Assembly (NCBI GenBank): GCA_031264295.1
Contig: JAISED010000086.1
Span: 1 to 64,000 of the forward strand
Direction of reading: 5' to 3'
Origin: Eubacteriales Family XIII. Incertae Sedis bacterium
GTDB lineage: Bacteria; Bacillota; Clostridia; Peptostreptococcales; Anaerovoracaceae
Length of the DNA stretch: 64,000 nucleotides
Shown: positions 1 through 8,252 of the stretch, piece after piece
Layout of the letters: every line of letters starts with the position of its first letter
Position numbering within the stretch: position 1 is the first letter of the stretch
Notes under the pieces: generated by a model
The model's database searches: none
Seen by the model: the letters and a program-made list of their open reading frames with translations, nothing else
Told to the model about the DNA's origin: nothing
Position numbers and translations under genes: made by a program

Positions 1-160
1 AGGAGCTGTGAAAAAATAACCTATACATCTTGCTTGTCTTTTTTCCGCCGGGCTTCGTTGGCGGAACCCGTTGATACTGCCGAGTATCAACGGAACCCAC
101 CGCCTCGCCCGGCAAAAAAAATCCTGCGCAATCTGTGCATGTTATTTTTTCACAGCTCCT
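1..160. repeat. Nested inverted repeat (possible MITE/REP-like element)
   Basis: AGGAGCTGTGAAAAAATAAC (1-20) is the exact reverse complement of GTTATTTTTTCACAGCTCCT (141-160). Imperfect pairing continues inward (..CCGCCGGGC / GCCCGGC..), with a central hairpin CGTTGATACT-GCCG-AGTATCAACG. Confidence 0.75.
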
Positions 161-162
161 TA

Positions 163-480
163 GTCTACCCATAGCTACCTGGACGGTTCTTTCACATTGT
201 GTTTCCTTACAAAGTCTCGCCAAGCCCAGTGGTTCGCTAGCGCTCTACGCCTAGCCTATCACGAAAAATCCTCTGACGCCCTATTAAAGGCCGCTTTGGA
301 GCAAAGGAAGGTCTCGCATGGGAAGCACTCGTCGCCTGTTTTCCGCGGCTTCAGCCGCAATGGAAAACAGGACAGCGAAGCGAACGAAGAGAGCGAAGGA
401 GCGTGGGAAGCACGCGTTGCTTGTCTGGATTTGCGAAGGAAACACTGTCAGATGCCGCATAGTAGGGCAATAGAAGTCAT
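163..480. repeat. Diverged repeat copy 1 (paired with 830-960), interrupted by about 160 bp
   Basis: GTCTACCCATAGCTACCTGGACGG...TTCGCTAGCG...CCTAGCCTATCACGAAAAATCCTCTG resembles GTCTACCTATAGCTGCCTGGACGG...TTCGCCAGCA...CCCAGCCTATCGCGGAAAATCCTCTG at 830-960. Confidence 0.65.
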
Positions 481-594
481 TTTTCAGAGAAAGCTGACTG
501 AAGCGAGATAGGGGACTTTAGCGTAGAAATGTCTGTGATTCGTAATACGGCTGAAAATGAGAATATAAAATATGCTCACTAATTAATGGAGAAG

Positions 595-610
595 TGTTCC
601 ACGTGGAACA
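595..610. promoter_or_regulatory. parS site 1
   Basis: TGTTCCACGTGGAACA, a palindrome matching the ParB/Spo0J parS consensus, just upstream of parA. Confidence 0.9.
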
Positions 611-829
611 ATTCATGTGATCTCAAACAAACCATCGAATAAGAGCAGATTTACGGATACTGTTTCCGCTATCATCTAAAAGATATGGAACGGAATTTAT
701 GTAAAAGCCCGCATTTCATCGGGTTTACGCCGTATGCATCAATATCGGTGTGGCGATTTAAATAGAGAACAATGTAAAAGCTTATGTTAATCGTATTGAG
801 TTTGCTGAATGCGCCTTATACTGAACTCG

Positions 830-960
830 GTCTACCTATAGCTGCCTGGACGGCCTTTTCGCACGGGGCTTTGTTGTAAAGCCTCGCTGAATCCATTGGT
901 TCGCCAGCATTCGGCGCCCAGCCTATCGCGGAAAATCCTCTGCAGTCCTATCAGATGCCG
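830..960. repeat. Diverged repeat copy 2 (paired with 163-480)
   Basis: See copy 1. Confidence 0.65.
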
Positions 961-998
961 ATTTTTAATCGGACAGAAAAACAAACATATCCGTCAGA

Positions 999-1014
999 TG
1001 TTCCACGTGAAACA
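999..1014. promoter_or_regulatory. parS site 2
   Basis: TGTTCCACGTGAAACA, identical to the classical Bacillus parS; followed by ATTCATGAGATCTCAA as in site 1 (ATTCATGTGATCTCAA). Confidence 0.93.
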
Positions 1015-1148
1015 ATTCATGAGATCTCAAGTCAAATATTTCGGATGAGCAGCAAAAAGTATAATATAGAATATTATTTTTTATAAAATCAGTGGAAAAA
1101 CTCTGATAAATAATATATAATAAATAGAAAAAGAACAGGAGGGATAGT

Positions 1149-1925
1149 TTGGGCAAATCAATAGCGATATTCAATCAAAAAGGTGGTGTTGGTAAAACCA
1201 CAACAAATATAAATCTTGCAGCTTGTCTCGCAATGCACGGCAAGCGGGTTTTGGTTATGGACATTGATCCGCAGGGCAATACGACCAGCGGCATGGGGAT
1301 TTCTAAGAAAAACCTAGAGTATACCATGTATGAGGTTTTAATAAATGACGGGCTGGATCCCACGGACGCCATATTGGATACTAATGTAGAACTCCTTAAA
1401 ATATTGCCCGCCAGTGTAAGCCTCGCCGGGGCGGAAATCGAATTAGTTCAGCTTGAGGGCAGAGAGAAACGCTTGAAAAAGGCTCTGGATCGCATAAGAA
1501 ATCAGTTCGATTATATATTCATTGATTGTCCGCCGTCCTTAGGACTCTTGACTATTAATTCGCTTACAGCAGTCGATAGCGTACTGATTCCCATACAGTG
1601 TGAGTTCTATGCCCTTGAAGGAGTAAGCCAGTTAATGGGTACGATTAGTCTTGTAAAAAAGAGCTTGAATCCTAACCTCGAAATTCAGGGTGTTATACTC
1701 AGCATGTTCGACGGGCGTACCAACCTATCGATCCAAGTGGTTGAAGAAGTCAAAAAGTATTTTAAGGAGAAGGTTTACTCTACGGTAATTCCACGTAATG
1801 TACGGCTCGCGGAAGCACCCAGCTACGGGATGCCGATCACCGAATACGATCCTAAGTCAAGAGGCGCTGAGGCATATATGGAATTCGCAAATGAATTTTT
1901 GGAATTGGAAGGTGAGCAGCAATGA
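1149..1925 (+). CDS. parA: ParA/Soj chromosome partitioning ATPase
   Basis: MGKSIAIFNQKGGVGKTTTNINLAA deviant Walker A; overlaps parB by ATGA; TTG start with AGGAGG upstream. Confidence 0.97.
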   Translation: MGKSIAIFNQKGGVGKTTTNINLAACLAMHGKRVLVMDIDPQGNTTSGMGISKKNLEYTMYEVLINDGLDPTDAILDTNVELLKILPASVSLAGAEIELVQLEGREKRLKKALDRIRNQFDYIFIDCPPSLGLLTINSLTAVDSVLIPIQCEFYALEGVSQLMGTISLVKKSLNPNLEIQGVILSMFDGRTNLSIQVVEEVKKYFKEKVYSTVIPRNVRLAEAPSYGMPITEYDPKSRGAEAYMEFANEFLELEGEQQ

Positions 1926-2863
1926 GCGGATCCATACAGAAGGGTCATGGCAATGATACGGATGGATCAAAACGTCTTCGAGGCCTAGGAGGTATCAGCT
2001 CGCAGAAGGGCTTAGGCAAAGGTCTTGAGGATCTTTTTGCGGATACGGAAGTAAGCGTGGAACCGGATGAAATACCCAAAAATGGGATAAATTATATAGA
2101 GATCCACGATATTAAGCCTAATGCCGTGCAACCGCGCAAGTATTTTTCAGAAAACGCCATAGATGAACTTGCCGAATCAATAAAAGAGCATGGAGTTATT
2201 CAGCCTTTGATTGTACGGGCTGCAGGTGAGGGATATGAGCTTGTAGCCGGCGAGAGACGCTGGCGAGCGGCCAAAAAGGCCGGACTTAAAGAAGTGCCGT
2301 GTTTGCTTCGCGAGATAACGGATGAGCAGAACATTCTTATTGCGCTTATCGAAAACATGCTTAGGGAAGATCTGAACCCGATCGAAGAAGCGGAAGCGAT
2401 CAAACAAGCAATCGACTCGTATGGTATAACACAAGAAGCGATATCAAAAAGCATAGGCAAGAGTCGGCCGTATATAGCAAATGCCATGAGACTGCTCCGG
2501 CTGCCGCCGACTGTAAAACGGTTCCTTACAGACGGGATATTGACGGGGGGGCACGGAAAAGCCATAGCGTCTGTGCAGGATCCGGAGAAACAAGAGAAAT
2601 TAGCCATTTATTTAGCTGAAAACGGCTGCTCTGTCAGAGAAGCCGAAAAGCTGGCGGCGGATCCATCCTTCGGAGAACCAAAGAAAACGGCGAAGCCGCG
2701 GCCGAAGAATCATGCTATACTTGCCATAGAAGAAGAACTCAGAACGATTTTAGGCACGAAGGTGAGTATAAATAACAACGGTGATAAGGGAAAGATCGAA
2801 TTAAATTATTATAGCAGAGACGAGTTGGATGGATTGATAGAAACCCTGCGTATGCTAAAATAG
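1922..2863 (+). CDS. parB: ParB/Spo0J partition protein
   Basis: ELVAGERRWRAAKKAGLKEVPCLL (CTPase/ParB N-terminal motif) plus HTH; downstream of parA. Confidence 0.97.
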   Translation: MSGSIQKGHGNDTDGSKRLRGLGGISSQKGLGKGLEDLFADTEVSVEPDEIPKNGINYIEIHDIKPNAVQPRKYFSENAIDELAESIKEHGVIQPLIVRAAGEGYELVAGERRWRAAKKAGLKEVPCLLREITDEQNILIALIENMLREDLNPIEEAEAIKQAIDSYGITQEAISKSIGKSRPYIANAMRLLRLPPTVKRFLTDGILTGGHGKAIASVQDPEKQEKLAIYLAENGCSVREAEKLAADPSFGEPKKTAKPRPKNHAILAIEEELRTILGTKVSINNNGDKGKIELNYYSRDELDGLIETLRMLK

Positions 2864-2921
2864 CCTTGAGTTATTGAGTTAGAAGAAATGGATCCTTGGT
2901 CTACAGTTTGCCGACTACTCT

Positions 2922-4235
2922 TTGAGCAAGGTAAATTTACGAAAGTGTGAAAATATGCTGATAAACACGGGATCGAGCAAGTTAGTTTCAGCTTCAAATC
3001 CTGGAGAAAATTTTTATAATGATAGATTTGTCGATTTTAACGCGGGCGGAGATGATAAGGACGATTTTCCTTTGATGATCGACCTTGAAAAGGCGACTGA
3101 ATACCCAATGGATTCCGGCGCGGATCTGCTGGGCATGAAAGATCCGCACCTATTGCGTGAAGTCTTGGAAAATATGCAGTATCTTGTCAGAATCCTTGAT
3201 TTGGATCATAATATTATCTATATGAATCGCTATATGCGCGAGCAGTTCGGCAATTTGACAGGAAAGCATTGTCATGAGGTATTTCATAGGATGCAAAGAT
3301 GTGAAAGCTGCGTATCCTCGGCGTCATGGAACAGCGGAAAGCCCGAAGTTAAGGACATAGAACTCGATGGAAGGTATTTTAAACTTATGTCGTCGCCGGT
3401 GCAGCTTGAATCAGGACAACGTTTCTCGATAGAGATGTTCTACGATATAACAGAGCAGAGACATCTCGAGGAAGAATTGCTGTCACATTACCGCAAGCTC
3501 ACGGCTGAACTGAACTTCGCGCGGAATATACAGCGCAGCATCTTACCAGAGGATGGGAATTATTGGAATACATTTAAGCTCAGCGCCCTTTACCTCCCGG
3601 CTGAGGTGCTCGGCGGGGATTTGTTCGATATCATACGGTTGAATAAAGACAAAACGTTGCTCTATATAGCGGATGTGTCCGGGCACGGCGTACATACGTC
3701 CATGCTCACGATGTTTTTAAGGGAAGTAGTCAGAGGGAAGCATTCAGAGGCGGCAAAGGGCGGTCTAAGGGTCTTGATGGATTCGATGATGGAAGGATAT
3801 TTAGATCTTGATATAGATCCGGAGATTTATTTATGTGTGTTGCTTTGTTGCTATAATAGGTCAAAAAGAGAGCTTTCGATACTAAATGCGGGACATAATT
3901 GCTTTCCGCTTATAGTGAGGAATGACGGAACGGTGGATGAAATCGCTGCAATGGGGATGCCAATCAGTAAACTCGGAAATTGTTTCGAAAATGAGGAAGT
4001 TACCGTTTCTTTGGATCGCGGGGAACGTTTGGTTCTGTATACCGACGGCATTATTGAAGAGTTCAATATAGAAGAGCAAAAGGCTTTCGGAGCTGAAGGC
4101 GTAAAGGCAATACTGCATGAAAATATAGGCGTTGACGGGCAGGAACTCGCGATGAAAATCGTCAATGCAGCCAGGGATTTTTCAGCCGAAAAGCCCAAAG
4201 ACGACAGAGCTATAATGATTGCGGACGTGTTGTAG
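2922..4235 (+). CDS. PAS domain + PP2C/SpoIIE-type serine phosphatase
   Basis: PAS-like N-terminus with CHEVFHRMQRCESC; GGDLFDIIRLNKDKTLLYIADVSGHGVHTSMLT and YTDGIIEEFN PP2C motifs. True start may be internal. Confidence 0.9.
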   Translation: MSKVNLRKCENMLINTGSSKLVSASNPGENFYNDRFVDFNAGGDDKDDFPLMIDLEKATEYPMDSGADLLGMKDPHLLREVLENMQYLVRILDLDHNIIYMNRYMREQFGNLTGKHCHEVFHRMQRCESCVSSASWNSGKPEVKDIELDGRYFKLMSSPVQLESGQRFSIEMFYDITEQRHLEEELLSHYRKLTAELNFARNIQRSILPEDGNYWNTFKLSALYLPAEVLGGDLFDIIRLNKDKTLLYIADVSGHGVHTSMLTMFLREVVRGKHSEAAKGGLRVLMDSMMEGYLDLDIDPEIYLCVLLCCYNRSKRELSILNAGHNCFPLIVRNDGTVDEIAAMGMPISKLGNCFENEEVTVSLDRGERLVLYTDGIIEEFNIEEQKAFGAEGVKAILHENIGVDGQELAMKIVNAARDFSAEKPKDDRAIMIADVL

Positions 4236-4791
4236 AACCCATTCGTATATCGGAAATACCCTGATTGGCCAAGGCGTCTGCGCGGTTGTTCATCTCAGTG
4301 ATATATAGAAATCGCTCGTAATCAAAAATTTCGCCGTTATGCTTTTGGAATTTTTCAAATGCAGCGCGCAAGGTTTTTTCCGCGCCTTTTACATTTATAT
4401 GGCCTTTGACCAAGTAAAAGCTCAACTTATGCGCCTCGGCGCAGTCGAGAAGCTGAGTCCATATCTCGCGGTTGAGCACAGGTTCTTTCGCAGTTCTCAT
4501 CCAATTGTTAGCTTTCCATTTGACATACCATTTCATGCGAAAACAATTGACGAGATAAGAGCTGTCGGAAAAGATATTTAACTTAAGTCCCGGCTTTTTA
4601 AGCGCCTGCAATGACGCAAGAAGAGCGGTCATTTCCATCCGATTATTGGTAGTGTTTGTTTCGCCCCCATATAGTTCTTTCCTGTGCTCGCCGAACTCCA
4701 GTATAGCGCCCCAACCTCCGATGTTTTCATCCTTCTGGTTATTGGAACAAGCCCCATCGGTATAAATATTAACAAAATTTTTTTCACTCAT
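4210..4791 (-). CDS. rnhA: Ribonuclease HI, longer variant with insertion
   Basis: VNIYTDGACSNNQ, GGETNTTNNRMEMTALLASL, IFSDSSYLVN, YLVKGHINVKG, NNRADALANQG. Overlaps the convergent phosphatase 3' end by 26 bp. Confidence 0.9.
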   Translation of the reverse strand: MSEKNFVNIYTDGACSNNQKDENIGGWGAILEFGEHRKELYGGETNTTNNRMEMTALLASLQALKKPGLKLNIFSDSSYLVNCFRMKWYVKWKANNWMRTAKEPVLNREIWTQLLDCAEAHKLSFYLVKGHINVKGAEKTLRAAFEKFQKHNGEIFDYERFLYITEMNNRADALANQGISDIRMGSTTRPQSL

Positions 4792-4979
4792 TATATTAGT
4801 TACTGTCTCCTGCCTTTGTCAACTATAATTAAGGTCTATGCACATTATACCCTCATCCGAGGTGGCTGTAAAGCCTTCTCGCAGCTTGCAAATTGAGCGT
4901 TTCAGAACTGTAAAACGTTCTTAAACCCAACGTAATACGTTTGTAACAACAAAAGGGTATACTTAGATCACATAAGAAA

Positions 4980-5582
4980 TTGAGTTTAAGAGAGAACGGA
5001 ATAGCACAGGTTGCCTTGTTATATCAAGAAAGGAGGGTGTTTGAATTGAGAAAATGGATAATCTTGATCATAGCGGTATTCGCAGTGATGATATGCTCGT
5101 CAAGCGCCTATGCCGCCACAGACGCAGCCGTTACTTTAGTCAGCCCTCCGGAAAATGAATCGATAGTCGCGAATAATTTTCTTATTTCGGTGAAGGTTAC
5201 ACAGCCGGGGCGGGTGCTCAGGATCAGCGCCGGCGAGTTGCAGCAGAAATCGGGAGAAAAGTTCGTTTCTGTCAAGCCGGAAGAGCTGGAGGAATATGAC
5301 AAGAAAAAAGACGAGGAAAAGAAACTTACCGCTGTTATGGAAGCGGAAATCTTCGAATCGAAAGGCAGTGTGAGTTTTTTTACGAAGAAGATTGACGGAA
5401 TTACCCCGGGAGTCTATTTGATAAAGGTCGAAACGCTGGATGCGGCGGATAATGTCGTCTATGTAAAGGAAGCAAGGATTTTGGTCAAAGAAAAGACAGA
5501 GGAGGCAAAGGTTTTCGACTCGCAGAAATCAGGCACGTCACAGTTTCTTCAAAGTCTGCTGACTAAGATTTTCAAGAATTAA
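4980..5582 (+). CDS. Secreted/membrane-anchored hypothetical protein with Ig-like domain
   Basis: Hydrophobic signal segment WIILIIAVFAVMICSSSAYAA; good RBS before internal TTG (about 5046), so the true start is probably internal. Confidence 0.6.
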   Translation: MSLRENGIAQVALLYQERRVFELRKWIILIIAVFAVMICSSSAYAATDAAVTLVSPPENESIVANNFLISVKVTQPGRVLRISAGELQQKSGEKFVSVKPEELEEYDKKKDEEKKLTAVMEAEIFESKGSVSFFTKKIDGITPGVYLIKVETLDAADNVVYVKEARILVKEKTEEAKVFDSQKSGTSQFLQSLLTKIFKN

Positions 5583-5684
5583 CGCTTCATCCTTGCGAAC
5601 AGCGGGTATCGTGTCCGCGCCGGACGAAACGCTTGCGGCGGCGGGCTTCATCCCTGCAGACGACAGTTATCCCTTGGGTGAAGA

Positions 5685-7274
5685 ATGGGCATTTCAAAAA
5701 CATTGATAGAGAAAATAAAGAACGTATTGATAGTAGTATTGATTTTATCAACAATACTACTATTGCATTTTTTGTGGAACGATAATCCTGTGGGCGATTT
5801 CAGTATACCGGTGCTCGGCGGGGAACGCGTTGAACCTATATTGATAAAGACCGTTATGAATCCGGACAAGATCACTGTGAGCTTTGGGGGTGAAAATTAC
5901 ACAGTAATAGCGCCTTCAGCAGGGGATTGGGACAGTTCTGCTGCGGGGCAGGGCGCGACTCGCGGGATTATCCAGAGATTGCAGGAATTCAGCTTAAGCG
6001 GAATGATAATGCCGAGCGGCATAAGCAAGTCGGACTTCAATGATGTGATTCGCGCAAGATCAATAAGAGCGGATTTTCCGTTTGCAATTCCGTTTTCGGA
6101 GTTTTGTACCGAATACAATCTGAGGGGTTTGGCGCGGATAGATCTGATAGAATCCTTTACGGGCGTCGCGTATTCGGAGGCGAGTCCGAACAGTGTGTTT
6201 TTCTTCAACATGCAAGAGGATAAATATTACCGCCTTGCGGCGAACGAGGCGGATACGGACTTCGACGCCTTGATAACGGACATAGAGAGACGTGATAAGG
6301 CAAGCTTTTATCCCTTGAGGATGTATTCCGGGGTTGAAAATGAGGTGATGATACCGCTGGATATGCAGATCGCTATGGCTCAAATCCCTTACTCAAACAA
6401 TGCGGACGCCGTAAGTTCCGATGAAGATGATGAGACGACTGGGATGGCAAAGAAGCTCTTCGGGAGCAGCTTTGATTTCACCAGAAAAATCATCGAAGGC
6501 AATGGGACTATGGTATACATGTACGGCTACGGCGAAATGGTTCTTGTGGTTAACAGGGACGGGAGCTTTGAGTATTCTGCGTCAGGCCGCGACTCAAACG
6601 GCACAGTGTCATTTTTTGAGGCTCTTAATATAGCCCTTGATTTCATATCCCGGCACGGCGCTTTAGAAGCCCATGGGCAGACGCCGGAACGGATGTATTT
6701 AAAAAGCGTTGAATTTAATCCCGACAGGAAAGGATATCGTTTCGCATTCGGATTTAAGATTGACGATTATGCAGTGCATTATCTGAATGACGAGGCGCTC
6801 ATTGTCGAGACCTCCGGTAGTCAAGCCATATATTTTAAATGGGATCTGATAGAATATCAAGCCGCAGGCGCTTATACCGCCGGCGCCGGCGATGAAGCCG
6901 AACGGGAGGCTTTGCGCCCATTCGACTTACTTGCAGAGAACTTCGTTTCCCTGTTCGGTGTGCTTCGCGAGCATATTATTGTAAATGAGAGTGAAAATCC
7001 GGATGAAGAGGAGAACTTCAACAGTCTTGTCAGCACTGAAGTGATGTTTGAGACGGTTGTACAAGGGGTTTCGGACGTATCGGCGGGCTATCTGCGCAGG
7101 GAGACCGGCAATGCCAATGAAATAATCGGACTTAGCCGCGGTGCGGTAAACATTCACGAAGAAGATAGTACAGGGCAGATCGAGAAACTGCTTCCCGTAT
7201 GGATATTTACCATTATGGGCGTCGATTTCTACTTTGATCTATATGAGGGCGATTTGGTCGGATATACACCATAA
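5685..7274 (+). CDS. YycH-like regulatory membrane protein
   Basis: N-terminal TM (VLIVVLILSTILLLHFLW); synteny with the yycI-like gene, htrA and rlmH; family match is by context and general architecture. Confidence 0.6.
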   Translation: MGISKTLIEKIKNVLIVVLILSTILLLHFLWNDNPVGDFSIPVLGGERVEPILIKTVMNPDKITVSFGGENYTVIAPSAGDWDSSAAGQGATRGIIQRLQEFSLSGMIMPSGISKSDFNDVIRARSIRADFPFAIPFSEFCTEYNLRGLARIDLIESFTGVAYSEASPNSVFFFNMQEDKYYRLAANEADTDFDALITDIERRDKASFYPLRMYSGVENEVMIPLDMQIAMAQIPYSNNADAVSSDEDDETTGMAKKLFGSSFDFTRKIIEGNGTMVYMYGYGEMVLVVNRDGSFEYSASGRDSNGTVSFFEALNIALDFISRHGALEAHGQTPERMYLKSVEFNPDRKGYRFAFGFKIDDYAVHYLNDEALIVETSGSQAIYFKWDLIEYQAAGAYTAGAGDEAEREALRPFDLLAENFVSLFGVLREHIIVNESENPDEEENFNSLVSTEVMFETVVQGVSDVSAGYLRRETGNANEIIGLSRGAVNIHEEDSTGQIEKLLPVWIFTIMGVDFYFDLYEGDLVGYTP

Positions 7275-7310
7275 AGGAAGTTTAAAGAAACGCCTTGAAG
7301 GAGATGGATT

Positions 7311-8051
7311 TTGGACTGGACAAAGGCAAAGACGATATTAATAATAGCCTTGCTTGTGAGCAATGTGACCATTATAGTCACATATATATTTGATCTGCAG
7401 TCAAAAGAAAATGTAGATGAAAATCTAATTCGGGAAATACTTGAAGATGCAAATGTGATTATAGAAACTGAACTTCCCGATTATCCAAAACGAATGGCGG
7501 TGTTATATGTACAGCCGGAGCATGAGGATCGTAAGGCTGTGATGAAGGTATTGGAAGCGCAAACGAGAGCGGATATCAGCCTCAGCAGCGAGTCCGAGAT
7601 TGACGCGAATATTGAGGCGGCGAATCGCATTATGAAAGAATGCGGATATCTTACAAAAAATACGGAATTATCACTGCCCACGTATGAAAAAAACGGGGAA
7701 ACGCTAATAAAATATAGGAACGTGTACGATAATATACCTATAGAGGAAAGCAGTATAATCTGCGCCGTTAAAGGAGGGCGCGTCTTATCTTTGGAGCGTG
7801 AATGGTATTCGCCTGTTGAGCTTCACGACAAACGTGGGGAAATAATGGGGGCATTGGAGGCGATGATAATGCTTCTGCCGGATAAGGACGAATCAGAAAC
7901 ACTGATAATCAAAGGGGTAGAGCTGGTCTATTGGGTCAATTCCGAGGGTGCAGGCGTGGAGTCGCCGGTTGCCGATACTGCTTTGCCGGCTTGGAAAATC
8001 ACGGATAGCATGGGAAACGATCGGTATGTTACCGCTTACAGACAACGCTGA
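7311..8051 (+). CDS. YycI-like (two-component regulatory) membrane protein
   Basis: MDWTKAKTILIIALLVSNVTIIVTYIF N-terminal TM typical of YycI; syntenic position. Confidence 0.7.
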   Translation: MDWTKAKTILIIALLVSNVTIIVTYIFDLQSKENVDENLIREILEDANVIIETELPDYPKRMAVLYVQPEHEDRKAVMKVLEAQTRADISLSSESEIDANIEAANRIMKECGYLTKNTELSLPTYEKNGETLIKYRNVYDNIPIEESSIICAVKGGRVLSLEREWYSPVELHDKRGEIMGALEAMIMLLPDKDESETLIIKGVELVYWVNSEGAGVESPVADTALPAWKITDSMGNDRYVTAYRQR

Positions 8052-8252
8052 TAGTCCCATCTATAGAAAATTTTTTTTTCACGGGAAAGCTTCATAATTT
8101 ACTCACATTTGAATATTATTATGATGTCAAGATAATGAAAAAGCATAATGCGGCCTGACACGAAAACTAGATATCTGAGAGTAAACGCTCAAGGAGTTCA
8201 ATAGTTGTGAATTATTTGCCGCTGGCATTTTCGACGAAAGGAGTCATATATA

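Noticed and set aside
197-511. 104-aa + ORF upstream of parA
   Set aside because: Lies in a diverged noncoding repeat whose second copy (830-960) does not keep the frame; no RBS or recognisable domain.
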